Source: Immundisolibacter cernigliae (GTDB taxonomy: Bacteria; Pseudomonadota; Gammaproteobacteria; Immundisolibacterales; Immundisolibacteraceae). From it: 64,000 nt of DNA. The stretch covers positions 2,108,001 through 2,172,000 of the forward strand of contig NZ_CP014671.1 of the NCBI RefSeq assembly GCF_001697225.1, given 5' to 3'. The translations under genes and the position numbers were made by a program. The notes beneath the pieces were generated by a model. The model saw nothing but the letters and a program-made list of their open reading frames with translations. It made no database searches and was not told the DNA's origin. Positions within the stretch are counted from its first letter, which is position 1, and each line of letters opens with the position of its first letter. Below, piece by piece: positions 38,187 through 48,659 of the stretch.

Positions 38187-38960
38187 TTACTCCTGATTGT
38201 CCAAGGCCGGGCAGTGGCCGTCAGCGTCGGCCATTGTCCGGTATTCATCCAGCAGCCGCTGCTGCTCGTGCGTCAACTTCAATTCGGCCAGCAAATCCGG
38301 CCGCCGTCGCCAGGTGCGCGCCAGTGCTTGCTGCAAACGCCAGCGCGCTACCCGGGCGTGATCACCGCCCAGCAGCACTGGCGGCACCGCGCGCCCTTCC
38401 AGCACCTGCGGGCGCGTGTAGTGCGGATGGTCCAGCAGGCCGTGCATGAACGAGTCCTGCTGCGCCGATTCCGCATCGCCCAGCGCGCCCGGCAGCAGCC
38501 GCACCACGGCATCGATCATCATCATGGCCGGCAGCTCGCCGCCGCTCAGGACATAGTCGCCGCACGACCATTCCTCATCCACCGCCAGCTCTAGAGCCCG
38601 CTCGTCGACGCCCTCGTAGCGCCCGCACAGCAGCAGCAAGCGCTGCCGGCCGGCCAGCTCGCAGGCCGCCGCCTGATCGAAGCGCCGGCCCTGCGGGCTC
38701 AGGTACGCCACGCGCACCGGCTCCGCAGCCGCTGCGCGGGCGGCGGCAATCGCCGCCAGCACCGGTTCGGCCTTGAGCACCATGCCGGGACCGCCGCCAA
38801 ACGGCGCATCGTCGACCGTGCGGTGGCGGTCGGCCGCAAAATCGCGCAGCTGCCAGCTGTGCAGGCTGGCGATACCGCTGCCGATGGCGCGCCCGACCAC
38901 GCCGTGCTGCGCCACCGCGTCGACCAGCTCCGGAAACAGGGTCACGACGTCGATGCGCAC
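38187..38960 (-). CDS. trmD: tRNA (guanine-N1)-methyltransferase
   Basis: Methylates G37 of tRNA, preventing frameshifts. SPOUT-class enzyme of 257 residues, starting at GTG with [13 protein letters not shown]. The S-adenosylmethionine site region [26 protein letters not shown] and the knot loop [15 protein letters not shown] are present. It lies between rimM and rplS. Confidence 0.98.
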   Translation of the reverse strand: MRIDVVTLFPELVDAVAQHGVVGRAIGSGIASLHSWQLRDFAADRHRTVDDAPFGGGPGMVLKAEPVLAAIAAARAAAAEPVRVAYLSPQGRRFDQAAACELAGRQRLLLLCGRYEGVDERALELAVDEEWSCGDYVLSGGELPAMMMIDAVVRLLPGALGDAESAQQDSFMHGLLDHPHYTRPQVLEGRAVPPVLLGGDHARVARWRLQQALARTWRRRPDLLAELKLTHEQQRLLDEYRTMADADGHCPALDNQE

Positions 38961-38966
38961 CGGCGC

Positions 38967-39452
38967 TCAGTACTCCGCGTCCCAGTCCACCTCGATGCGG
39001 CCGGCTTCGAGATCGACCTTCTTCACTATCTGCGGCTGCGCGAACGGGATCAGCCGCTCGCGTTCGCCGCGCACCACCAGCACGTCATCGACGCCGGTTT
39101 CGATCAGGTGATCGACCCGCCCCAGCGGCGTGCCGTCCACCGTGACCACCGCCAGGCCGATCAGGTCGTGCCAGTACCAGCTGCCCGGCGGCGGCGGTTC
39201 GAGCTCGGCCCGCAGCACGCTCAGTTCAAGGCCGGTCAATCTGGCGGCCGCGTCGCGATCCTCCGCGCCCGCGAAGCGCACCAGCACGCGCTCGCCCTGC
39301 AGCCGGCTGTCGGCGATCTCGAGCATCAGCCGTTGCCCGCGACGCTGCGCCTCAAGCCGGGGATGGCGCAGCAGGCCCTCGGGCGGATCGGTAAAGGACC
39401 ACAGCTGCGACCAGCCGCGCACGCCGTGCGGGGCGCCCACACGCCCCACCAC
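38967..39452 (-). CDS. rimM: 16S rRNA processing protein RimM
   Basis: Assists 30S maturation by binding ribosomal protein S19. Recognised by GRVGAPHGVRGWSQLWSFTDP near the N-terminus and by the PRC-barrel C-terminus (YWHDLIGLAVVTVDG, LIPFAQPQIVKKVDL, IEVDWDAEY). The start is uncertain: the only ATG/GTG/TTG choices are GTG at 39452, giving 161 residues with the first strand short, or TTG at 39575, which overlaps rpsP by 89 bases. The former is used. No ribosome site is obvious. Confidence 0.93.
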   Translation of the reverse strand: MVGRVGAPHGVRGWSQLWSFTDPPEGLLRHPRLEAQRRGQRLMLEIADSRLQGERVLVRFAGAEDRDAAARLTGLELSVLRAELEPPPPGSWYWHDLIGLAVVTVDGTPLGRVDHLIETGVDDVLVVRGERERLIPFAQPQIVKKVDLEAGRIEVDWDAEY

Positions 39453-39486
39453 GACCGAACGCGCGGCGTCGGTCGCGGGGTCGTTG

Positions 39487-39744
39487 TCAGGCGGCAGCGT
39501 CGGCCTTACGGCACTGCTTGACCAGCGCCGCGACCCGGTCGCTGGTCTTGGCGCCAACGCCCAGCCAGTAGTCAACGCGCGCCAGATCGAGCTTGCTCGG
39601 CTGCTCGCCGCTCTTGGCGATGGGGTTGAAAAAGCCGATCTGCTCGATGAAGCGACCGTCGCGCGGGTTGCGGCTGTCGGTCACGACCACGCGGTAGAAC
39701 GGCCGTTTCTTGGCCCCACCACGGGCAAGGCGAATGGTCACCAT
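39487..39744 (-). CDS. rpsP: Ribosomal protein S16
   Basis: Small-subunit ribosomal protein, 85 residues, beginning [20 protein letters not shown] and containing [19 protein letters not shown], diagnostic for S16. It is the first gene of the rpsP-rimM-trmD-rplS operon, with an AAGGAAAG ribosome site and a promoter inside the end of ffh. Confidence 0.98.
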   Translation of the reverse strand: MVTIRLARGGAKKRPFYRVVVTDSRNPRDGRFIEQIGFFNPIAKSGEQPSKLDLARVDYWLGVGAKTSDRVAALVKQCRKADAAA

Positions 39745-39807
39745 GGAAACTTTCCTTGAAGGCTGTGGAGCGCCGGACCCTGATCGGCCGGCTGCGGCGG
39801 ACCGCGA

Positions 39808-39836
39808 ATTCTATTGACGCGCGGCCATAAACTCAA
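39808..39836 (-). promoter_or_regulatory. Sigma-70 promoter for rpsP operon
   Basis: On the minus strand TTGAGT (plus 39836-39831), a 17-base spacer, then TAGAAT (plus 39813-39808): 4 of 6 and 5 of 6 matches at ideal spacing. It overlaps the last bases of ffh and lies about 64 bases before the rpsP start. Confidence 0.65.
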
Positions 39837-41200
39837 CCGCGGCCGGGAAAGCCGCCGCGGTTGGCGCCCATGCCGCGCATCATTTTCTTCATGCCGCCGG
39901 GCCGGCCGAGCTTTTTCATCATCTTCTGGCTCTGCTCGAACTGCTTCAGCAGCCGGTTCACGTCCTGGATCTGCACGCCGGAACCCGCGGCGATGCGCCG
40001 CTTGCGCGAGCCGTTGATCAGGTCCGGGAAGCGCCGTTCCTTGGCGGTCATGGAGTTGATGATGGCCTCGACGCGCCCGAGCTGCCTGCCGTCGGCCAGT
40101 TGCTCGCGGGCCTGGGCATTGATGCCGCTCATGCCGGGCAGCTTGTCGAGCAGGCTGCCCAGACCGCCCATGCCCTGCACCATCTTGAGCTGATCGCGAA
40201 AGTCGTTGAAGTCGAAGCCCTTGCCGCGACGCAGCTTGTCTTCCAGGCGCGCCGCCTGCGCCTGGTCGACGTTGCGCTGCACGTCCTCGACCAGGCTGAG
40301 CACGTCGCCCATCCCCAAGATGCGCGAGGCGACGCGCTCGGGGTGGAAGGCTTCCAAGGCGCCGGTTTTCTCGCCCACGCCCAAGAACTTGATCGGTGCG
40401 CCGGTGACTTCGCGGATCGACAGCGCGGCGCCGCCGCGCGCATCGCCGTCGGTCTTGGTCAGGATGACGCCGGTCAGCGGCAGCGCCTCATGGAAGGCCT
40501 TGGCCGTGTTGACCGCGTCCTGGCCGGTCATGGAATCGACCACGAACAGCGTCTCGAGCGGCTTGACGGCGGCATGGATGGCGCGGATCTCGGCCATCAT
40601 GTCGGCGTCGATATGCAGCCGGCCGGCGGTGTCGACGATCACCACGTCGAGAGCCCGGCGGCGCGCCTCGGCGACCGCCTCGGCGGCGATGTCGACCGGC
40701 TTCTGGCTGATGTCGCTGGGCTGGAACTGCGCGCCGACCTGCCCGGCCAGCACGCGCAGCTGTTCGATGGCCGCCGGGCGGTAGACGTCGGCGCTGACCA
40801 GCAGCACGGATTTTTTGGTCTGCTCGCGGATCAGTCGCGCCAGCTTGGCGCTGGTGGTGGTCTTGCCCGAGCCCTGCAGGCCGGCCAGCAGGATCACCAC
40901 CGGCGGCGCGCCGGCCAGGTTCAGGGCCGCATTCTCGCTGCCCATCAGGCTGATCAGGCGGTCGTGAACCAGCTTGACCAGCAACTGGCCGGGGTTGAGG
41001 CTCTTGCCGATTTCGCGCCCGATGGCGTCCTGGCGCACTTGCTCGATGAAACCGCGCACCACCGGCAGCGCCACGTCGGCTTCCAGCAGCGCCATGCGCA
41101 CCTCGCGCAGCGCGTCGGCGATGTTCTCGTCGTTCAGGAAGGCCTGGCCGCGCAGGCGGCGCACGGTGGCTTCGAGGCGTTCGGTGAGGCTGTTGAACAT
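39833..41200 (-). CDS. ffh: Signal recognition particle protein Ffh
   Basis: GTPase that binds signal sequences and 4.5S RNA for cotranslational membrane targeting. The 455 residues have the N domain (MFNSLTERLEATVRRLRGQ), G domain with GLQGSGKTTTSAKLA near residue 107, DTAGRLHID, TKTDGDARGGAALS, and a methionine-rich M domain with RKRRIAAGSGVQIQDVN and a Met/Gly-rich end. The short tail NRGGFPGRG is usual. The 4.5S RNA gene was not found in this window. Confidence 0.98.
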   Translation of the reverse strand: MFNSLTERLEATVRRLRGQAFLNDENIADALREVRMALLEADVALPVVRGFIEQVRQDAIGREIGKSLNPGQLLVKLVHDRLISLMGSENAALNLAGAPPVVILLAGLQGSGKTTTSAKLARLIREQTKKSVLLVSADVYRPAAIEQLRVLAGQVGAQFQPSDISQKPVDIAAEAVAEARRRALDVVIVDTAGRLHIDADMMAEIRAIHAAVKPLETLFVVDSMTGQDAVNTAKAFHEALPLTGVILTKTDGDARGGAALSIREVTGAPIKFLGVGEKTGALEAFHPERVASRILGMGDVLSLVEDVQRNVDQAQAARLEDKLRRGKGFDFNDFRDQLKMVQGMGGLGSLLDKLPGMSGINAQAREQLADGRQLGRVEAIINSMTAKERRFPDLINGSRKRRIAAGSGVQIQDVNRLLKQFEQSQKMMKKLGRPGGMKKMMRGMGANRGGFPGRG

Positions 41201-41282
41201 GGGGCTTGCCGGGTCCGCATCGGGCGTCGCCGGGCGCGGCGTTTACCATGCGCGCCGCCGTACGACAGATGCCCGCATTCTA

Positions 41283-41852
41283 ATGCAGCCGCCCGAAGCA
41301 TCCCCGGCGCCGCCAAGCGGCCCGGGCAAACACAGCAGTCACGAATTCGTCGACCGCGTACCGGTGCTGGCCGCCCTGGCTGACGCCCGCTGTGTGCTGG
41401 ACCTGGGCTGCGGTCGCGGCGACTGGAGCCTGGCGCTGGCGCGCGCCGGCACGCCGGTGCTGGCCGTGGACCGCTGGCGCGCGGGCTTGAATTGGCTGCA
41501 GCAGCAGGCGCAGGGGTTGCCATTGCAGGCGCTGGAAGCCGACCTTGGCGCGCCCTTGCCGCTGGCCGATGGCGCCGCGGGCGGCGCGCTGCTGTCACTG
41601 GTGCTGCACCACCTGGCCGCGATCGGCAAGGCAGCGGATTTGCTCGCGCAGATCACCCGCGTGCTGGCGCCCGGCGGCGTGCTGGCGATCATCGAATTCC
41701 TGCCGGTGCCGCCGCCGCCCGGCCCGGCGCTGGCGGTACGGCTGAGCCCGGCGCAGGTGCTCGAGCTGGCGACCGGGGCCGGCCTGCGGGGCGTGCCGCC
41801 GCAACCGATCGCCGCCCACGTCGCCCTTTACCTGCTGAGCAAGCCGGCATGA
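41283..41852 (+). CDS. Class I SAM-dependent methyltransferase
   Basis: Predicted methyltransferase of 189 residues with the S-adenosylmethionine motif VLDLGCGRGDWSLALARAG near residue 38 and the SLVLHHLAAIG and RVLAPGGVLAIIEF segments of the Methyltransf_11 fold. Substrate unknown. It is divergent from ffh and overlaps the next gene by ATGA (41849-41852). Confidence 0.85.
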   Translation: MQPPEASPAPPSGPGKHSSHEFVDRVPVLAALADARCVLDLGCGRGDWSLALARAGTPVLAVDRWRAGLNWLQQQAQGLPLQALEADLGAPLPLADGAAGGALLSLVLHHLAAIGKAADLLAQITRVLAPGGVLAIIEFLPVPPPPGPALAVRLSPAQVLELATGAGLRGVPPQPIAAHVALYLLSKPA

Positions 41853-42313
41853 GCACGGACGTACTGCGCCTGGTGGACATCGACCCGGCAGCCCTGCGCG
41901 AGCTGCTCGGGGCCCACGGCCTGGCGATCGAATGGCGGGCGCCGCAGGCCGACATCCCCGGCAGCTACTGGGGCGAAAGCGAGGCCGGCCTGGTCGGCGA
42001 CACGCTATACGTGCGGCCGGACACGCCGCTGCATTCGGCCCTGCACGAGGCCTGCCACTGGCTGTGCATGGACGCCGGCCGGCGCCGCGGCCTGCACACC
42101 AACGCCGGTGGCGACGACATCGAGGAATGCGCGGTGTGCTATCTGCAGATCCTGCTCGCCGATCACCTGCCGGGCGTCGACCGCGCCCGCCTGATGCAGG
42201 ACATGGACGCCTGGGGCTACAGCTTTCGGCTGGGTTCGGCCGCGGCATGGTTCGAGACCGATGCCGAGGATGCCCGGGCGTGGCTGCAGGACAGAGGGTT
42301 GCTACGCCAGTGA
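41849..42313 (+). CDS. Small putative zinc protein with HExxH motif
   Basis: Protein of 154 residues of unrecognised family. It contains HEACH at residues 66-70, followed by DDIEECAVCYLQ with Glu92/Glu93 about 22 residues later, a spacing compatible with gluzincin-type zinc peptidases, in a region predicted helical. No signal peptide or membrane segment is seen, so it is likely cytosolic. The overlap with the methyltransferase gene suggests a shared transcript. Homology to known peptidases cannot be checked here. Confidence 0.75.
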   Translation: MSTDVLRLVDIDPAALRELLGAHGLAIEWRAPQADIPGSYWGESEAGLVGDTLYVRPDTPLHSALHEACHWLCMDAGRRRGLHTNAGGDDIEECAVCYLQILLADHLPGVDRARLMQDMDAWGYSFRLGSAAAWFETDAEDARAWLQDRGLLRQ

Positions 42314-42412
42314 GCAGCGCCACTTGTAAGGACAATCTCACGCCCGCACGATCGGCCATACCATCCCGGCCATGACCGGAAACCGACCGACTGCTGCCAA
42401 GGCCCGCCCCGC

Positions 42413-44233
<1,821 letters not shown>

Positions 44234-44263
44234 CCGGCGCGGCCGGTGGGCGGCGCGGGCTTT

Positions 44264-44272
44264 TGCCATAAT
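44264..44272 (+). promoter_or_regulatory. Extended -10 for PQQ dehydrogenase
   Basis: TGC directly precedes CATAAT (44267-44272), five of six matches to the -10 box with the TGn extension; no -35 is evident. The first in-frame ATG of the gene (44271) lies inside this element, which supports the later ATG at 44325 as the true start. Confidence 0.5.
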
Positions 44273-44324
44273 GCCGCGCGCCGGCCTGAACGGTCGTTCG
44301 AAACGGATTTCGGAGGGGAAACAG

Positions 44325-46505
44325 ATGGGTTTCAGAAGCTCACGTTGGCTGGCGGCAATTGCCGCCGCATTCCTGTGCAGCGGCGTCGCGCAGGCCGCCC
44401 CCGGCGCCATCGACGGCGCGCGCATCATCGGCGCGGACAGCGAGCCCGGTAACTGGCTGGCACACGGCCGCACCTACGGCGAGCAGCGTTTCAGCCCGCT
44501 GGATGCCATCAATGCCGACAACGTGGGCCAGCTCGGCCTGGCCTGGTTTGCGGATCTGGGCACGCGGCGCGGGCTCGAGGCGACGCCCATCGTGGTCGAC
44601 GGCGTCATCTACACCACCGGCGACTGGAGCCGCGTGTACGCCATCGACGCCGCCACCGGCAAGCAGATCTGGTCCTACGACCCCAAGGTGCCGCGCGAAT
44701 GGGGCGTGAACGCCTGCTGCGATGTGGTGAACCGCGGCGTGGCGGTGTGGAAGGGCCGCGTCTACGTGGGCACCCTCGACGGCCGGCTGATTGCGCTGGA
44801 CGCCGCCAGCGGCGCGCTGGTGTGGGAGACGCTCACCATCGACCCCGGCAAGCCGTACTCGATCACCGGCGCGCCGCGCATCGTCAAGGACAAGGTCGTC
44901 ATCGGCAACGGCGGCGCCGAGTACGGCGTGCGCGGCTACGTGTCCGCCTACGACGCGGCCACCGGCAAGATGGTGTGGCGCTTCTGGACCGTGCCGGGCG
45001 ACCCGGCCAGGGGCTTCGAGACGCCCGACGTCGAGATGGCCGCCAAAACCTGGAATCCGGCCGGCGAGTGGTGGAACAAGGGCGGCGGCGGCGGCACCGT
45101 GTGGGATTCGATGGCCTACGACCCGCAGCTCAACCTGCTCTACGTGGGTGTCGGCAACGGCGCGCCGTGGAACCGTTGGGAGCGCAGCAAGGGCGAGGGC
45201 GACAACCTGTTCCTGTCGTCCATCGTGGCGCTCGATCCGGACACCGGCCGGCATGTGTGGCACTACCAGACCACGCCCAGCGAAACCTGGGACTACACCG
45301 CCACGCAGCACATGATCCTGGCCGACATCGAAATCGGCGGGCAGCCGCGCAAGGTCATCATGCAGGCGCCCAAGAACGGCTTTTTCTACGTGCTGGACCG
45401 GGCCACCGGGCAGTTCATCTCGGCCGAAAACTACGTCCAGGTGACCTGGGCGACGCACATCGACCCCACCACCGGCCGGCCGGTGGAAACCGACCCGGTG
45501 CAATACCGGGACGAGAAGAAACTCACCTTCCCAGCGCCCTTCGGCGGCCACAACTGGCAGCCGATGTCCTACAGCCCACGCACCGGGCTGGTGTACATCC
45601 CGGCCATGGATCTGCCGTTCACGTTTGCCCAGGAAAAGGACTTCAAATACGGCCGCCATCCCTGGAACATGGCGGTCGACATGGCCGCCGCCATGCCGTC
45701 CGCCGACCAGGACCCGGCGCTGACGCGCAAGGTGCTGCGCGCCATCGCCAAGGGCCACATCGCCGCCTGGGATCCGGTGGCGCAGAAGGAAGTCTGGCGC
45801 GTGCAGCACGACGGCCCGTGGAACGGCGGCATGCTCAGCACCGCCGGCAACCTGCTGCTGCAGGGCAACGCCAGGGGCGAGCTGGTGGCCTACCGCGCCG
45901 ATACCGGTGAGCGCCTGTGGAGCGCCCCGACGCAGTCCGGCATCGTGGCGCCGCCGGTCAGCTATGCCGTGAATGGCGAGCAGTACATCGCCGTCATGGT
46001 CGGCTGGGGCGGGGCGCTCGGCCTGGCCGGCGGCATTGCGCCACGGGAAGGCGACAAGGTCGGCGGGCGCCTGCTCGCTTTCAAGCTAGGCGGCCAGGCC
46101 AGCCTGCCACCGGCCCCACTGCCGCCGGCCCTGCCGCAACCACCGCCGCAGACGGCATCCGCCGACACCGTCGCCAAGGGCCACGCGCTCTATCACGCCT
46201 ACTGTTCGGTGTGTCATGGCCTGAACGCCGAATCGCCGACGCTGGCCGACCTGCGCTATATGCAGCCGGCCACGCACGAGCTGTTCGACAAGATCGTGCT
46301 CGATGGCCTGTACCAGGGCCTGGGCATGGTCGGCTGGTCGAAGTACCTGAGCGCCGACGACGCGCACGCCATCCACGCCTACGTGGTCGAGCGTGCGCAC
46401 CAGACGCAACGCGAGCAGGCCGGCGGCTGGTGGCTGTCCGTCAAGGACTGGGCCTACGGCGTGCTGGCCAAGCTGGTGGCCTGGTTCATTCAGCTGACCG
46501 CCTGA
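44325..46505 (+). CDS. PQQ-dependent quinohemoprotein alcohol dehydrogenase
   Basis: Periplasmic alcohol dehydrogenase using pyrroloquinoline quinone and haem c. The 726-residue precursor has a 24-residue signal peptide. An eight-bladed propeller follows, with the adjacent-cysteine disulfide NACCDVV near the active site and the catalytic Asp in WDYTATQ. Thr stands two residues after that Asp, where lanthanide-dependent enzymes have Asp, so calcium use is likely. A cytochrome c domain carries CSVCH at residues 627-631 and Met in GMVGW. The last 25 residues are Trp-rich and hydrophobic. GGAGGGGA ribosome site. Confidence 0.93.
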   Translation: MGFRSSRWLAAIAAAFLCSGVAQAAPGAIDGARIIGADSEPGNWLAHGRTYGEQRFSPLDAINADNVGQLGLAWFADLGTRRGLEATPIVVDGVIYTTGDWSRVYAIDAATGKQIWSYDPKVPREWGVNACCDVVNRGVAVWKGRVYVGTLDGRLIALDAASGALVWETLTIDPGKPYSITGAPRIVKDKVVIGNGGAEYGVRGYVSAYDAATGKMVWRFWTVPGDPARGFETPDVEMAAKTWNPAGEWWNKGGGGGTVWDSMAYDPQLNLLYVGVGNGAPWNRWERSKGEGDNLFLSSIVALDPDTGRHVWHYQTTPSETWDYTATQHMILADIEIGGQPRKVIMQAPKNGFFYVLDRATGQFISAENYVQVTWATHIDPTTGRPVETDPVQYRDEKKLTFPAPFGGHNWQPMSYSPRTGLVYIPAMDLPFTFAQEKDFKYGRHPWNMAVDMAAAMPSADQDPALTRKVLRAIAKGHIAAWDPVAQKEVWRVQHDGPWNGGMLSTAGNLLLQGNARGELVAYRADTGERLWSAPTQSGIVAPPVSYAVNGEQYIAVMVGWGGALGLAGGIAPREGDKVGGRLLAFKLGGQASLPPAPLPPALPQPPPQTASADTVAKGHALYHAYCSVCHGLNAESPTLADLRYMQPATHELFDKIVLDGLYQGLGMVGWSKYLSADDAHAIHAYVVERAHQTQREQAGGWWLSVKDWAYGVLAKLVAWFIQLTA

Positions 46506-46511
46506 GAGCTT

Positions 46512-48629
46512 GTGACATTCAAGCTCGCGGGAACTCGCAGCGGCGTGCGTTTTCGCCCCGGCGGCGCGTCTGTCGCCGCGCTGCTGCTGGCGGGTATGGC
46601 CGTCGTTCCCGGTGCCAGCCGGGCGGACGATGGGGCTGCCCCACCGCTGGTGGTGACCATCGAGGCGCCGCGCGACATCGCCGCCTGGACCGCCGCCGGC
46701 AGCGGCAGCCGCATCGACGCCGCCGACATCGCCCGCACGCGCCCGGCGCACGCCAGCGAGCTGTTCGCCCGCGTGCCGGGCGTGTGGATCAGCCGCGGCG
46801 ACGGCCAGGAGAGCCTGATCGCCATCCGCTCGCCGGTGCTCACCGGCCCCGGCGCCTGCGGCGCGTTCCAGATTCTGGAAGACGGCATCCCCATCCGCCC
46901 GGCCGGCTTCTGCAACGTCAACGAACTGTTCGAGGTCGATTTCGCCCAGGCCGCCGCCGTCGAGGTGGCGCGCGGTCCGGCCAGCAGCCAGTACGGCGCC
47001 AACGCGCTGCATGGCGCCATCAACGTGGTCTCGCACCGGCCCGGGCCGCAGCCGTGGACGCTCGGCCTGGAAGCCGGGCCGGACGACAGCTTCACCGGCC
47101 GCCTGTCGAGCGGATCGGCGCGCTGGCGGCTCGACGTCCAGGGCGCCGACACCAACGGCTTTCGCGACGCCACGCCGACCGGCGAGCAGAAGCTCGGCCT
47201 CGGCCACGCGACCACGCTTGGGCGCTGGCAGGTGAGCAGCCGCCTTGCCGCCAGCAACCTCAACCAGGAGACGGCCGGCTTCATTTTTGGCAAGGACGCC
47301 TATCGCAAGGCCGGTCTGCGGCGCGACAACCTGAATCCGGAGGCCTACCGCGACGCCTCATCGGCGCGCCTGCACAGCGCCTGGCGCACCGTGCTCGGCG
47401 AAAACACCGCGCTGTCGATCACGCCCTACGCGCGCTGGTCGCAGATGGATTTTCTGCAGCACTTCCTGCCCGGCCAGCCCACCGAGACCAACGGCCAACG
47501 CAGCGCCGGTGTGCTGGTGGACCTGCGAAAGCCGCTGCCGGGCGGTATCGACTGGCAGGCCGGACTGGCCGGCGAGTACGCGCGCGGGTTTCTGAGCGAG
47601 GTCCAGGCCCGGCCGCTTAGCACCGGTTCGGCCTTCCAGCAGGCCACCCGACCGGCCGGCCTGCATTACGACTTTGAGGTCGCCTCGCGCATGGCCGCGC
47701 TGTGGCAGTCGCTGGACCTGCCGCTGGACGCCGCCGGCGACTGGCATCTGCTGGCGAGCCTGCGCGGCGAGTACCTGAGCTATGACTACGACAACCGGGC
47801 ACTGGACGGCAACACGCGCGACGACGGCACGCCCTGCGGCTTTGGCGGCTGCCTGTACAACCGGCCGGCGGACCGCAGCGACCACTTCGCCAATCTGGCC
47901 GGTCGACTCGGCCTGCGCTACGGCGACCCCTACAGCGGCCAGTGGCATGGCGCCTGGTCGAACGGCTTTCGCCCGCCGCAGGTCACCGAGCTGTACCGCC
48001 TGCAGCGTGGCCAGACCACGGCGGACCTGGACTCCGAGCGCCTGCAGGGCGTCGAACTCGGCTACCAGCGCGCCTGGGCCGATGTCCGCATCAGCCTGAC
48101 CGCATTTGGCATGCGCAAGACGCATTTCATCTTCACCGACGCCGATGGCTTGAACGTCAGCGATGGCCGCACCAAGCACTTTGGCCTGGAAACCGAGGCC
48201 ACCTGGCGGCCCGCGCCGCGCCACGAGCTGCATCTTTCAGCCAGCCTGGCGCGCCATCGTTATGCCTTCGACCGCGCCGCCAGCGGCGGTGAGATCATCA
48301 AAAGCGGCAACGAGATCGATACCGCCCCGCCGTTCATGGGCAGTCTGCGCTGGCTCTATCAGCCGCGCCGGGACTTCAGCCTGGAACTGGAAGGCGTCCG
48401 CATGGGGCCGTATTACCTGGATGCGGCCAACACCGCCCGCTATGCCGGTCACACGCTGGCGAACCTGCGCGCCGACTGGGTCACGAGCGCCAAGACAACC
48501 CTGTTCGCCCGCATCACCAACCTGACCGACAGCGACTACGCCGAGCGCGCCGATCTGGCCTTCGGCAGTTATCGCTATTTCCCGGGCCTGCCGCGGCGAT
48601 TGTTCGTGGGCATCGAGTGGCGGCCATAG
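46512..48629 (+). CDS. TonB-dependent outer-membrane receptor
   Basis: Outer-membrane active-uptake receptor of 705 residues starting at GTG, 6 bases after the PQQ dehydrogenase. A signal peptide (about 1-38) precedes the plug domain (SELFARVPGVWISRGDGQES, RSPVLTGPGACGAF, ARGPASSQYGANALHGAINVVS) and a beta-barrel ending with a C-terminal Trp-Arg-Pro. A clear TonB box was not identified. Position suggests uptake of PQQ, a metal or substrate for the dehydrogenase; direct evidence is lacking. Two Cys pairs occur in the plug and a loop (GFGGC). Confidence 0.9.
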   Translation: MTFKLAGTRSGVRFRPGGASVAALLLAGMAVVPGASRADDGAAPPLVVTIEAPRDIAAWTAAGSGSRIDAADIARTRPAHASELFARVPGVWISRGDGQESLIAIRSPVLTGPGACGAFQILEDGIPIRPAGFCNVNELFEVDFAQAAAVEVARGPASSQYGANALHGAINVVSHRPGPQPWTLGLEAGPDDSFTGRLSSGSARWRLDVQGADTNGFRDATPTGEQKLGLGHATTLGRWQVSSRLAASNLNQETAGFIFGKDAYRKAGLRRDNLNPEAYRDASSARLHSAWRTVLGENTALSITPYARWSQMDFLQHFLPGQPTETNGQRSAGVLVDLRKPLPGGIDWQAGLAGEYARGFLSEVQARPLSTGSAFQQATRPAGLHYDFEVASRMAALWQSLDLPLDAAGDWHLLASLRGEYLSYDYDNRALDGNTRDDGTPCGFGGCLYNRPADRSDHFANLAGRLGLRYGDPYSGQWHGAWSNGFRPPQVTELYRLQRGQTTADLDSERLQGVELGYQRAWADVRISLTAFGMRKTHFIFTDADGLNVSDGRTKHFGLETEATWRPAPRHELHLSASLARHRYAFDRAASGGEIIKSGNEIDTAPPFMGSLRWLYQPRRDFSLELEGVRMGPYYLDAANTARYAGHTLANLRADWVTSAKTTLFARITNLTDSDYAERADLAFGSYRYFPGLPRRLFVGIEWRP

Positions 48630-48659
48630 TCGCGCAACGCAATGCCGAGCGCGCGCCGT

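Noticed and set aside
44271-44324. Upstream ATG as start of the PQQ dehydrogenase
   Set aside because: It overlaps the putative -10 element and lacks a ribosome site; the ATG at 44325 has GGAGGGGA and begins a good signal peptide.
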